A stretch of 64,000 bases of DNA from Tamlana sp. 2_MG-2023. GTDB lineage: Bacteria > Bacteroidota > Bacteroidia > Flavobacteriales > Flavobacteriaceae. The notes below the pieces were generated by a model. It ran no database searches. It was not told the origin of the DNA and worked only from the letters and a program-made list of their open reading frames with translations. Each line of letters begins with the position of its first letter. Position 1 is the stretch's first letter. A program made the position numbers and the translations under genes. Below are positions 18,423 to 26,407 of the stretch, piece by piece. The stretch covers positions 1 through 64,000 of the forward strand of contig NZ_JAUOSF010000003.1 of NCBI RefSeq assembly GCF_030548465.1, in the 5' to 3' direction.

Positions 18423-18626
18423 TTATGCCACATTTTCTATTTCTGCAGAATTATCAATCAATACTTGACCTCTGTAGTATAATTTTCCTTCATGCCAGTG
18501 TGCTCTATGGTATAAGTGAGCCTCACCTGTTGTTGGGCAAGTCGCAATCTGTGGCGCAGTTGCTTTGTAGTGTGTTCTTCTTTTATCTCTTCTTGTTTTC
18601 GAGATTTTTCTCTTAGGATGTGCCAT
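18423..18626 (-). CDS. rpmF: 50S ribosomal protein L32
   Basis: L32 is a small large-subunit protein. The 67-residue product begins [20 protein letters not shown] and includes [17 protein letters not shown]32 proteins often hold four zinc-binding Cys, and here only the Cys of ATCPTTG remains, so this is a zinc-free form. It follows the DUF177 gene by 9 bases, the classic DUF177-rpmF pair, with fatty acid genes downstream. The hairpin just after it may set a higher rpmF level than fabH. Confidence 0.98.
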   Translation of the reverse strand: MAHPKRKISKTRRDKRRTHYKATAPQIATCPTTGEAHLYHRAHWHEGKLYYRGQVLIDNSAEIENVA

Positions 18627-18635
18627 TTTATGTTT

Positions 18636-19181
18636 TTATTTATCCGTTAATAATTTCTTTAATGTATTCCAACGAGGATCGATCTCCTCTGACTTGTCTT
18701 TCTCTTTATCTTCCTTAAGCTTCGGGCTTAACTCTTCTAATTTTTTGAGTATCTCTGAATCTAGCGTACCATCTTCAACTCCTGGGTGTATACGTTTAAT
18801 AGGAACTGCAAGTATAATTAACTCATAAATATATTGCTGAATATTAATTTCATACGTTCCGTGAGGAACAATTAATAAGTCAATATTTTCATCGTTATAC
18901 TCATCACCAAACTTCACCACCAAATCAAACTCATTTTCGATGTCTTGATTATAAGGTTCGTTGGTTAAATCGCAATTCACGTTAACCCATCCTGAAATTT
19001 TAAAATGTAACTCTAATAATGTTGATTTCTTTTCTAAAACAAGATCAACATTAACCTTTACACTGTTAAAATCTTCATACTCAAAATGTTCAAAGAACGG
19101 CTGTTCAACTTCATACTCAAAATGATGTTTGCCTATTTTTAACCCTACAAATGGAATTGTAAACTCTTTTAACGACTTCAT
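18636..19181 (-). CDS. DUF177 (YceD-like) protein
   Basis: YceD/DUF177 proteins are coded directly before rpmF in most bacteria and are implicated in 23S rRNA accumulation or processing. This 181-residue protein starts MKSLKEFTIPFVGLKIGKHH, has an acidic middle (YNQDIENEFDLVVKFGDEY), and the family's C-terminal part with IQQYIYELIILAVPIKRIHP, then a Lys/Glu-rich tail ending DPRWNTLKKLLTDK. The ATG at 19181 is used instead of a GTG two codons upstream. A good -7 box lies 23-30 bases before it. Confidence 0.9.
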   Translation of the reverse strand: MKSLKEFTIPFVGLKIGKHHFEYEVEQPFFEHFEYEDFNSVKVNVDLVLEKKSTLLELHFKISGWVNVNCDLTNEPYNQDIENEFDLVVKFGDEYNDENIDLLIVPHGTYEINIQQYIYELIILAVPIKRIHPGVEDGTLDSEILKKLEELSPKLKEDKEKDKSEEIDPRWNTLKKLLTDK

Positions 19182-19203
19182 AATCACATCTATTTTGAGC
19201 CCG

Positions 19204-19211
19204 CAAATATA
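19204..19211 (-). promoter_or_regulatory. -7 box for the DUF177-rpmF-fab operon
   Basis: On the minus strand TATATTTG matches TAnnTTTG exactly and sits just upstream of the DUF177 start with a short leader. Confidence 0.6.
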
Positions 19212-19305
19212 TAAATTTTTATTTACGCAGCATTACTTATTAACATTTTTTTGTTTATATCTTAAATATCTTTCGCTTTGCCCGAAAAATCTAGGAATCA
19301 AGGGC

Positions 19306-20358
19306 TTAACGGCGCTCATTTCGTGAAGCCTTTTTTAAAGGATTTGCTGTGAGTTCCTCATGCTCCGAACGATTTTTAAAGATTTTCATGGCACTATATA
19401 CCGCTTCTTTAAACGAATTTTCATCAGCAGTTCCTTTTCCTGCTATTTCATAGGCCGTACCATGATCTGGAGATGTACGTACTTTATTTAATCCTGCCGT
19501 GAAATTAACGCCCTGCCCGAATGATAACGTTTTAAACGGAATTAAGCCTTGATCGTGATACGACGCAATAATGGCATCGAAATTCTTATAATTATTTGAT
19601 CCAAAAAAACTATCGGCAGCATAAGGTCCGTAAACCAATTTGCCGCTTTCCTTAATTTTTTGAAGGGTTGGCCTTAAAACGGTATCGTCTTCACTTCCAA
19701 TAACCCCATTATCTCCCGTATGCGGATTAATACCCAAAACGGCTATTTTAGGTTTTTGAATTTTAAAATCCTTTTGAAGCGATTCGTAAACCGTTGCGAT
19801 TTTCTTTTCAATTAACTCAGGTGTAATATGCGTGGCAATGTCCTTTACAGGCACATGATCGGTGAACAAGCCCACCCTCAAGGTGTCGTTAACCATAAAC
19901 ATTAAACTATCACCTTCTAATTCCTGCGCTAAATAATCGGTGTGACCGGGGAATTTAAAATCTTCAGACTGAATATTAAACTTATTGATAGGTGCCGTAA
20001 CTAAAACATCAATTGTGCCTTCCTTCAACGCTTTTGTTGCAGCCTCTAAAGACTTTATGGCAAATGCACCAATATTAGTGTCTTCTTTACCAAATTCAAT
20101 TTTAACGGGCTCGTTCCAGCAGTTCAAAACATTTACCTTCCCAAGCACAACTTGACTCATGTCTTTTATACTATGGAAATTGATTTCGGAATTAAAGTGT
20201 GTCTTAAAAAAGGACATCACTTTAATGGAAGCAAAAATGACAGGGGTACAAAAATCTAATATTCTTGCATCTTCAAATGTTTTTAAAACAATTTCTCCTC
20301 CGATGCCATTTAAATCACCTATTGAAATTCCTACTACTATATTTTCTGTTTGCTTCAT
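19306..20358 (-). CDS. pdxA: 4-hydroxythreonine-4-phosphate dehydrogenase
   Basis: PdxA oxidises 4-phosphohydroxy-L-threonine in the DXP-dependent vitamin B6 pathway. The 350-residue protein has VGISIGDLNGIGGEI at the N-terminus, TAPINKFNI, the metal-ligand His in FPGHTDYLA, GINPHTGDNGVIGSED, and ASYHDQGLIPFK with a further His, then FTAGLNKVRTSPDHGTAYEIAG near the end. The length is typical. It is divergent from ribE; a minus-strand TAAATTTG box at 20395-20402 is a likely promoter. Confidence 0.97.
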   Translation of the reverse strand: MKQTENIVVGISIGDLNGIGGEIVLKTFEDARILDFCTPVIFASIKVMSFFKTHFNSEINFHSIKDMSQVVLGKVNVLNCWNEPVKIEFGKEDTNIGAFAIKSLEAATKALKEGTIDVLVTAPINKFNIQSEDFKFPGHTDYLAQELEGDSLMFMVNDTLRVGLFTDHVPVKDIATHITPELIEKKIATVYESLQKDFKIQKPKIAVLGINPHTGDNGVIGSEDDTVLRPTLQKIKESGKLVYGPYAADSFFGSNNYKNFDAIIASYHDQGLIPFKTLSFGQGVNFTAGLNKVRTSPDHGTAYEIAGKGTADENSFKEAVYSAMKIFKNRSEHEELTANPLKKASRNERR

Positions 20359-20394
20359 TAAAAATGATAACTATTGTTCGTAATTTTGATGTTG

Positions 20395-20402
20395 CAAATT
20401 TA
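20395..20402 (-). promoter_or_regulatory. -7 box for pdxA
   Basis: TAAATTTG on the minus strand, 37 bases upstream of the pdxA ATG, in the 65-base gap shared with divergent ribE. Confidence 0.5.
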
Positions 20403-20423
20403 ACTAAATAAACGCATAATATT

Positions 20424-21014
20424 ATGTTTACGGGAATTATTGAAACGATTGGTACGGTTTCTAATTTGAAAAATGAATTAGACAATCTTCATATTACCAT
20501 AAAAAGCCAAATTACTTCAGAGTTAAAAATAGACCAAAGTGTTGCCCATAACGGGGTATGCTTGACTGTGGTAAATATTAATCACGATGAATACACCGTA
20601 ACCGCAATTAAAGAAACCTTAGAAAAAACAAGTTTAGGCGCTTTAAAAATTAATGATCGCGTAAATTTAGAACGCGCTATGAAACTCGGTGATCGCTTGG
20701 ATGGCCATATTGTTCAGGGTCATGTAGACCAAACTGGTGTTTGTACAGAAGTTAAAGAAGAAAATGGTAGTTGGGTATTTACCTTTGAATACGATTCAAG
20801 TTTAAATAATATCACCATTGAAAAAGGTTCTATCACTGTAAACGGCACGAGTTTAACCGTTGTAAACTCTAAAAAAGACTGTTTTAGCGTAGCTATTATA
20901 CCGTATACCTACGAGCATACAAACTTTAACACCTTTAAAAAAGGGACAGTTGTAAACTTAGAATTTGATGTTTTAGGGAAATATGTAGCGCGTCTTACCG
21001 CTTTAAACCAATAA
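20424..21014 (+). CDS. ribE: Riboflavin synthase, alpha subunit
   Basis: This enzyme disproportionates two molecules of dimethylribityllumazine into riboflavin. The 196-residue protein is the usual tandem of two lumazine-binding barrels: residues 1-88 (MFTGIIETIGTV, HNGVCLTVVNI) and about 98-185 (GHIVQGHVDQTG, TVNGTSLTVVNS). Both halves hold the Thr/Val residues of the active-site loop. No FMN riboswitch is visible in the short upstream gap, so expression is probably constitutive. The 3' end nearly meets the convergent small gene. Confidence 0.97.
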   Translation: MFTGIIETIGTVSNLKNELDNLHITIKSQITSELKIDQSVAHNGVCLTVVNINHDEYTVTAIKETLEKTSLGALKINDRVNLERAMKLGDRLDGHIVQGHVDQTGVCTEVKEENGSWVFTFEYDSSLNNITIEKGSITVNGTSLTVVNSKKDCFSVAIIPYTYEHTNFNTFKKGTVVNLEFDVLGKYVARLTALNQ

Positions 21015-21016
21015 GG

Positions 21017-21238
21017 TTACTCTTTATCTTTACTCAATAGTGTTTTTTTAGCACCATAAACTAATGCTAAACAAACTCCTGCTAATATGCCACCATCAAT
21101 AGGAAGACCTGGTGGTGGTGGTGGTGGAGCTACACCTCCCCCTGCAGGCGTAGGTGGATCATCTGCATTCGCTACAGCAGAAAAGCTTACTAAAACAAAT
21201 AAGCTTAAAAAAATGATTTTTTTAATTTGGGTCATCAT
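21017..21238 (-). CDS. Small exported protein with PID-CTERM-like sorting tail
   Basis: This 73-residue protein has a signal peptide (about residues 6-26, ending AVANA), a short Pro/Gly stretch (GGGVAPPPPPPG), then LPIDGGILAGVCLALVYG followed by a basic end AKKTLLSKDKE. A Pro-Ile-Asp-Gly-Gly motif before a hydrophobic helix and a basic tail matches the PID-CTERM sorting signals of Bacteroidota, thought to be handled by an exosortase-like enzyme. With hardly any sequence between signal and tail, the mature product would be about 25 residues. No sorting enzyme is coded nearby. Two adjacent ATGs make the start uncertain by one codon. Confidence 0.7.
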   Translation of the reverse strand: MMTQIKKIIFLSLFVLVSFSAVANADDPPTPAGGGVAPPPPPPGLPIDGGILAGVCLALVYGAKKTLLSKDKE

Positions 21239-21396
21239 ACAGCGGCAAATTTATAAAAAAAACTGACTAATTAATATTAACTTAAAATTATTTTTATTAA
21301 AAGACAATTCCCTAAAAAACATCTTACTAATGCATGACCCACTATTACTCACTACATTATTTTAAAATTGCAAATAATTAAAAAATATTGAGTACA

Positions 21397-21425
21397 AAAA
21401 AAGCCTCACATTTCTGTAAGGCTTT
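21397..21425 (-). terminator. Terminator after the CAU tRNA
   Basis: On the minus strand AAAGCCT...AGGCTTT forms a stem followed by a T run, 15 bases after the tRNA 3' end. Confidence 0.85.
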
Positions 21426-21439
21426 GCAATTTCTAAAAG

Positions 21440-21513
21440 TGGTCCCACATGGGCTCGAACCATGGACTTTCTGATTATGAGTCAGATACTCTAACCAACT
21501 GAGTTATAGGACC
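21440..21513 (-). tRNA. tRNA with CAU anticodon (Met or Ile2)
   Basis: The 74-base cloverleaf has acceptor stem GGTCCTA/TGGGACC with discriminator A, anticodon arm CTGACTCATAATCAG with anticodon CAT, and T arm CATGG-TTCGAGC-CCATG. CCA is not encoded. It does not start like the initiator tRNA. Whether it is elongator Met or lysidine-modified Ile2 cannot be settled from sequence alone here. Confidence 0.93.
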
Positions 21514-21561
21514 GAAATTGGAGTGCAATATTACTACTTATTTTAATATCTACCAAGAAAA

Positions 21562-21966
21562 TCATTCCTTTATCTCTTGACATAATTCAATTAAAACACC
21601 ATTGGAAGATTTCGGATGCAAAAAGGCCACTAGTTTATTGTCAGCACCTTTTTTAGGTGTTTCATGAAGTACCTTAAACCCTTCTTTTTTAAGTCGCTCA
21701 ATTTCAGCTAAAATGTCGTCCACTGCGAATGCAATATGATGAATCCCTTCCCCATTTTTAGCTATAAATTTAGCGATGGCACTATCATTTGTTGTGGCCT
21801 CCAGCAGTTCAATTTTATTTTCACCAACTTGAAAAAAAGATGTTTTTACGCCTTCAGTGGCTACTGCTTCAATTTTATAATGTGACTTTCCAAAAAGCTT
21901 AGCAAACAAGTTATTGGAGTCTTCAAGGTTTTTAACGGCGATGCCTATGTGCTCAATTTTATTCAT
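21562..21966 (-). CDS. mce: Methylmalonyl-CoA epimerase
   Basis: Mce interconverts the R and S forms of methylmalonyl-CoA, linking propionyl-CoA and succinyl-CoA. The 134-residue protein is a two-repeat VOC (glyoxalase-like) fold with metal-ligand positions in IEHIGIAVKNL, FFQVGENKIELLEA, GIHHIAFAVDDI and GVLIELCQE. Length matches the family. It stands alone between a tRNA and divergent rbfA; the mutase genes are not in this window. Confidence 0.93.
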   Translation of the reverse strand: MNKIEHIGIAVKNLEDSNNLFAKLFGKSHYKIEAVATEGVKTSFFQVGENKIELLEATTNDSAIAKFIAKNGEGIHHIAFAVDDILAEIERLKKEGFKVLHETPKKGADNKLVAFLHPKSSNGVLIELCQEIKE

Positions 21967-22067
21967 AAACTATAGATTTTACATTTCCGCGAAAGCGAAA
22001 ACCTCATATTTCACATATCAAAATACGAAAATAGCATTCTAAATACAGCATAATCTCGAATTATACG

Positions 22068-22075
22068 TATTTTTG
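22068..22075 (+). promoter_or_regulatory. -7 box for rbfA
   Basis: TATTTTTG matches TAnnTTTG and lies 36 bases before the GTG start of rbfA. Confidence 0.45.
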
Positions 22076-22111
22076 CAATCTAAACCTCTAAAGGGTTATA
22101 ATTTATATACT

Positions 22112-22510
22112 GTGGAAGAAGAAAGTCAAAGACAAAAAAAAATAGGAACGGTTTTACAAAACGATTTAGTAGATGTGTTACAACGTGCTGCTACCGAAGG
22201 CGGTATGCGCGGCGTTTTAATATCGGTTTCCAAGGTAAAAGTAACGGTAGATTTATCGGTTGCCAAAGTGTATTTAAGCATTTTTCCTAACGACAAAGCC
22301 AAAGAACTTCTTGAAGGTATAAAATCGAACACGCCGTTAATTCGTCATGAATTGGCGCAGCGCACTAGAAATCAATTGAGACGTATGCCCCATTTAGAAT
22401 TCTTTATAGACGATTCTTTAGAGTATATCGATAAAATAGAAAAATCTTTAAAAGGTGAAGAAAACCCTATTAAAGATCCTACAATCTTAGACCAAAGAAA
22501 AAAATCATAA
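22112..22510 (+). CDS. rbfA: 30S ribosome-binding factor RbfA
   Basis: RbfA binds immature 30S subunits and aids 16S rRNA 5' end processing. The 132-residue protein has ESQRQKKIGTVLQNDLVDVL, ISVSKVKVTVDLSVAKVYLS, and NTPLIRHELAQRTRNQLRRMPHL with the family's KH-type AxG kink region. The GTG at 22112 is used because RbfA normally begins just before SQRQKKIG; a longer version from TTG 22073 would overlap the likely promoter at 22068-22075. A permease gene follows 58 bases on. Confidence 0.93.
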   Translation: MEEESQRQKKIGTVLQNDLVDVLQRAATEGGMRGVLISVSKVKVTVDLSVAKVYLSIFPNDKAKELLEGIKSNTPLIRHELAQRTRNQLRRMPHLEFFIDDSLEYIDKIEKSLKGEENPIKDPTILDQRKKS

Positions 22511-22568
22511 TTATTTTAGCACCATTCCAACATTCATTTAGTCATTATTTTTTCATAATATTAACCTC

Positions 22569-23774
22569 ATGAATGTTTCTTTGTACATCGCAAAACGTTA
22601 TTTACGCTCCAAAAGCTCTAATAATGCCATTAATTTCATCACTTACATCGCCATTGCAGGCGTTATTGTAGGTGCTGGATCTTTGTTTATTGTACTTTCT
22701 GGATTTTCTGGTCTAAAAGATTTTACACTTGAATTTACAAGTGTGGTCGACCCCGATTTAAAAGCTGAATCGGCCGTTGGAAAATCCTTCATGCTCTACC
22801 CTTTTGATGTTGAAAATTTAAATAAAATTGAAGACATCGCCTCCTATTCTAAAACTATAGAAGAGCGCATTATAATTGAATCTCAAGATAAAAATGCACT
22901 TGCGGTTATAAAAGGTGTAGATGAAAATTATCGAAATGTAGTTAGCATCGATTCGGTTATTGATCACGGCGATTGGTTAGACCAAAAAAGCAATCAAATT
23001 GTAGTAGGTTGGGGTATTTCAAACGACTTATCACTGGGCGTTTTAAATTTTACAAAAAACATAAACTTGTATGTTCCTAAGCCTGGAACCGGACAAATAA
23101 CATCATCTAAAAACGCATTTAATACGGTAAAAGTGATCAATGTTGGTGTTTTTTTTATAAACGAAAGTTTAAACGAAACCTATGTATTTTCATCTATCGA
23201 CCTCGCAAAAAAACTTTTAAATTACGAAACCAACCAAATTTCAGGACTTGAGTTTAAATTAAAAGACGGAGTAGATGTTGAAAATGCACGCGCCAAAATT
23301 CAAGCAACACTAGGCAATAAAGTCATTTTAAAAAACCGAGCACAACTAAACGATGCGCTATATAAAATGCTAAACACCGAAAATTTAGTCGTTTACCTCA
23401 TTTTTACACTCGTTTTAATTATCGCATTTTTCAATGTTATTGGCTCCTTAATCATGATGATGTTAGACAAGAAAGAAAGTCTATCAACATTATATAACAT
23501 AGGTGTGACTCAAAAAGACATCCGGCAAATTTTCTTCCTTCAAGGCAGTTTAATGAGTATAATTGGCGGTATAATAGGTATTATTATCGCGTTTATCGTT
23601 ACATTATTACAGCAACATTTTAGCTTGCTTATGATCACTCCAACACTGGCCTATCCTATTGCCATAGAGGTTGAAAACTTTTTTATTGTCTTTTTCACCA
23701 TTTCTATTCTAGGTATAATCGCCTCTAAAATAGCCTCGGTACGCATCACAGAATCTCTTATTAATAATATTTAA
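22569..23774 (+). CDS. LolC/LolE/FtsX-type ABC transporter permease
   Basis: The 401-residue protein has an N-terminal YIAKRYLRSKSSNNAINFIT motif, a first transmembrane helix (about residues 24-46), a large periplasmic MacB_PCD-like domain (about 50-260), and three C-terminal helices (about 274-297, 320-345, 366-387) with the FtsX signature. LolC/E permeases work with LolD to release lipoproteins from the inner membrane. No ATPase is adjacent, but LolD is often coded elsewhere in Bacteroidota. It could also be another FtsX-family exporter. Confidence 0.85.
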   Translation: MNVSLYIAKRYLRSKSSNNAINFITYIAIAGVIVGAGSLFIVLSGFSGLKDFTLEFTSVVDPDLKAESAVGKSFMLYPFDVENLNKIEDIASYSKTIEERIIIESQDKNALAVIKGVDENYRNVVSIDSVIDHGDWLDQKSNQIVVGWGISNDLSLGVLNFTKNINLYVPKPGTGQITSSKNAFNTVKVINVGVFFINESLNETYVFSSIDLAKKLLNYETNQISGLEFKLKDGVDVENARAKIQATLGNKVILKNRAQLNDALYKMLNTENLVVYLIFTLVLIIAFFNVIGSLIMMMLDKKESLSTLYNIGVTQKDIRQIFFLQGSLMSIIGGIIGIIIAFIVTLLQQHFSLLMITPTLAYPIAIEVENFFIVFFTISILGIIASKIASVRITESLINNI

Positions 23775-23781
23775 TAGGGCA

Positions 23782-23802
23782 AGTTGCCAAGAAAAATGGC
23801 AA
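23782..23802 (+). other. Perfect 7-bp hairpin after the permease gene
   Basis: GTTGCCA and TGGCAAC flank AGAAAAA. There is no T run, so it is not a classic terminator. The rest of the 174-base gap (23775-23947) has no gene. Confidence 0.5.
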
Positions 23803-23935
23803 CCAGGCTTTCACAACTCGCTCTCTGCGAGGAGCTCAAACAAATTGCTCAATCCTTCTTGCGGGGCTAAGTACTTCTTTTGCAACTTTTGGTTCTGACA
23901 AGTTAAAATCCGTACCTAAAAACTAAAAAAATGTG

Positions 23936-23943
23936 TAAGTTTG
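23936..23943 (+). promoter_or_regulatory. -7 box very close to holB
   Basis: TAAGTTTG matches TAnnTTTG and ends 4 bases before the holB ATG, which would give a leaderless or nearly leaderless mRNA if used. Confidence 0.4.
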
Positions 23944-23947
23944 CTTC

Positions 23948-25102
23948 ATGTTATTCTCCAATATTTTAGGCCAAGAACACATAAAAAAACACCTCACCCA
24001 GAGTGTGGATAACGGGCGCATACCACATGCCCAACTTTTTGTTGGAAATGAAGGCTGCGGTACTTTACCCATGGCATTAGCCTATGCGCAATACATTTTA
24101 TGTTCAAATTCTGGCGGAGAAAACAATACTGGAAACGAAAGTTGTAACCTAAAATTTAAAAACTTTTCACATCCCGATTTACACTTTGCTTTTCCTGTAA
24201 CCACTAGTGATAAGGTAAAGAGTAAACCCGTATCTGGTTTTTATTTAGAAGAATGGCGCCAATTGCTTAACGAGCAGCCCTATGGCAACCTTTTCGATTG
24301 GTACAAACTTCTTGGTGTAGACAACAAGCAAGGTCAAATTGGTGTTGACGAAGCCGTTGAAATCGTAAAAGCACTCACGCTAAAATCGTATGAAGGCGGA
24401 CACAAAGTAATGCTTATCTGGATGGCCGAAAAAATGAATTCTGCCTGTGCCAATAAGCTTTTAAAACTAATAGAAGAGCCACCAAAAGACACGGTTTTCC
24501 TTTTAATAGCCGAAGACGAAGAGCAAATTATAAATACGATTCGTTCGCGCTGCCAAATATTACATTTCCCGCCGCTAGCCGAGAACGTGATTAAAGACGC
24601 TTTAATAGCCCAATACCAGGTAGAACCCGCTAAGGCCACCAAAATAGCACATCAATCTAATGGAAACTACAATAAAGCCTGTGACTTGGCTTTTAAAGAT
24701 TCTGAAGACATTCAATTTGAAACCTGGTTTATATTCTGGATTCGAAGCGCCTTTAAAGCGAAAGGTAATAAAGCAGCCATTCACGATTTAATTTCTTGGA
24801 GTGAAGACATTGCCAAAACCGGACGTGAAACTCAAAAACAGTTTTTAAACTTCTGTTTAGATTTTTTCCGTCAGGCGCTACTCTTAAATTACAATGCTAC
24901 AGATTTGGTTTTTTTCGAACCAAAAACCGATAAATTTAAACTTGAAAACTTTGCCCCTTTTGTTCATGGCAATAATATTATGGACATTAGTAACGAACTT
25001 CAAGATGCCATTTACCACATTGAACGCAACGGAAATTCTAAAATTATACTAACCGATTTATCCATCAAACTCACCCGGTTATTACATGCTAAAAAGGCTT
25101 AA
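23948..25102 (+). CDS. holB: DNA polymerase III delta' subunit
   Basis: Delta' is part of the clamp loader that places the sliding clamp on DNA. The 384-residue protein begins MLFSNILGQEHIKKHLTQSV, has the degenerate P-loop GNEGCGTLPMA (no lysine, as expected for delta'), a zinc-type Cys region (ILCSNSGG and NESCNLKF), the sensor stretch KMNSACANKLLKLIEEPP and the arginine-finger SRC in TIRSRCQILHFPPL. C-terminal 170 residues form the collar. In Bacteroidota it is often named DnaX-like. A DoxX-like gene follows at 9 bases. Confidence 0.93.
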   Translation: MLFSNILGQEHIKKHLTQSVDNGRIPHAQLFVGNEGCGTLPMALAYAQYILCSNSGGENNTGNESCNLKFKNFSHPDLHFAFPVTTSDKVKSKPVSGFYLEEWRQLLNEQPYGNLFDWYKLLGVDNKQGQIGVDEAVEIVKALTLKSYEGGHKVMLIWMAEKMNSACANKLLKLIEEPPKDTVFLLIAEDEEQIINTIRSRCQILHFPPLAENVIKDALIAQYQVEPAKATKIAHQSNGNYNKACDLAFKDSEDIQFETWFIFWIRSAFKAKGNKAAIHDLISWSEDIAKTGRETQKQFLNFCLDFFRQALLLNYNATDLVFFEPKTDKFKLENFAPFVHGNNIMDISNELQDAIYHIERNGNSKIILTDLSIKLTRLLHAKKA

Positions 25103-25111
25103 TATTTCACT

Positions 25112-25507
25112 ATGAAAACCATTTTAAGTTATAGCGCTGAATTACTGATTTTAAGCTTTTTAGTGATCACTTTTTTCTGGAGTTTTTACGATAAAGTAAG
25201 TGATTGGAAAGGACAAGTTTTCTTTTTAAAAGATTATTTTTCTAAAACTTTTGTACCGCCTTTTATACCTGCTATTTTGGTTTTCATTGTCATTTTAGAA
25301 GCTTTCGCTACGATATTTTGCAGTTTAGGCATCTACCAAATTATAGCTAATCAAGAAACGTTTTACGCCTTAGTGGGCTGCATCGTTTGTTGTGTTATTC
25401 TTCTAATATTCTTATTTGGTCAACGTATTGCCAAAGATTTTGACGGCGCTAGAAATATGGCCATTTACTTTATTCTAGCTGTTTTTGGCGTGTATTTGCT
25501 TCAGTAA
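25112..25507 (+). CDS. DoxX-like membrane protein
   Basis: The 131-residue protein has four transmembrane segments at about residues 8-24, 48-72, 82-104 and 112-130, with a short polar loop containing SDWKGQVFFLKDYFS. This matches the DoxX-like family of four-helix proteins, of mostly unknown function and in some cases linked to redox stress. It is 9 bases after holB and probably co-transcribed, which says little about its role. Confidence 0.75.
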   Translation: MKTILSYSAELLILSFLVITFFWSFYDKVSDWKGQVFFLKDYFSKTFVPPFIPAILVFIVILEAFATIFCSLGIYQIIANQETFYALVGCIVCCVILLIFLFGQRIAKDFDGARNMAIYFILAVFGVYLLQ

Positions 25508-25555
25508 ACATCTTAAAATACGAAATTCACTCAAAATAAGCCTTCTTAAGCCGCT

Positions 25556-26401
25556 TTAGTCCATATCAATGAGTGTGACACTGCGTTTATTGGTTTGCGT
25601 CACTCTAAAGTAACCGTAAGCATAATTATCGGCATTGGTGGTGTTCACACAGTTTCCTCGTAATTCTACTGGCGTAGGTGCAAACGGATTTCCAGACCCC
25701 GACTGACTGTTGAGTAATTGGATGAATTTATAATAACGCTCTGAAACATTAAACAAATTAATATCTACAACATCTCCTGGTTGCAATTCATCGGCTTCAT
25801 CATCACCACGTTTTTCATAAAAGATACTAATTTCATTACCGTTTAAAAACTCATCAGAGACATCTCTTAATTCAGGATAAGGGTCACCTTCGGTTTTAAA
25901 TCGTAGCACATAAAAATTCGTTTCGTCACCTGGGTCATCAAAAAACACATTGACTTCTATAGCATCAGGAAGAATACCACCTTCTTCAGATTGAGTCACG
26001 GCTTTAATCGGAGTGGTCGCTAATAGAGTTTCTGTAGCGGTATAAACTTCATTTTCATATAAAACCTCCAATTGATAGGTTTCATTTAAATCGACTTCAA
26101 AATTTGTAGTTGTATACGTGCCATCATTGTTATTGGTGAAATTAAAAACCATATCATCACTTAATCGCGTCACAGAAACTACAGCGTTTGTTACGGCATC
26201 GTTACTATTATTATCAAAATACGCCGAAGTGGTACTCAATTTTACGGTTTGGTTATTTCCTAAAGTGCCCATCTCCCAATCTAGAGAAGCCTCAATCACC
26301 AAACGCGGATCGGCGGTAGGTACATCAACATCAATGACATCGGTACAAGACACCAAAAACTGTGTTACTAAAACTACGCTGAAGTATATATATTTTTTCA
26401 T
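25556..26401 (-). CDS. DUF4249 lipoprotein paired with a TonB receptor
   Basis: The 281-residue protein has a lipoprotein signal ending FLVSC and starts its mature part DVIDVDVPTADPRLVIEASLDWE, typical of DUF4249. It is beta-rich with Ig-like strands (DGTYTTTNFEVDLNETYQLEV). DUF4249 lipoproteins are coded beside TonB-dependent receptors lacking a SusD and probably act as their surface lids or partners. Here it lies 6 bases after the receptor gene. The C-terminus (YGYFRVTQTNKRSVTLIDMD) is the usual family end. Confidence 0.9.
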   Translation of the reverse strand: MKKYIYFSVVLVTQFLVSCTDVIDVDVPTADPRLVIEASLDWEMGTLGNNQTVKLSTTSAYFDNNSNDAVTNAVVSVTRLSDDMVFNFTNNNDGTYTTTNFEVDLNETYQLEVLYENEVYTATETLLATTPIKAVTQSEEGGILPDAIEVNVFFDDPGDETNFYVLRFKTEGDPYPELRDVSDEFLNGNEISIFYEKRGDDEADELQPGDVVDINLFNVSERYYKFIQLLNSQSGSGNPFAPTPVELRGNCVNTTNADNYAYGYFRVTQTNKRSVTLIDMD

Positions 26402-26407
26402 AGCCTG

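Noticed and set aside
20380-20424. FMN riboswitch ahead of ribE
   Set aside because: The gap is too short and no RFN-like conserved blocks are present.
23775-23947. Small gene or mobile element remnant between the permease and holB
   Set aside because: Only a 7-bp hairpin and no frame or terminal repeats were seen.
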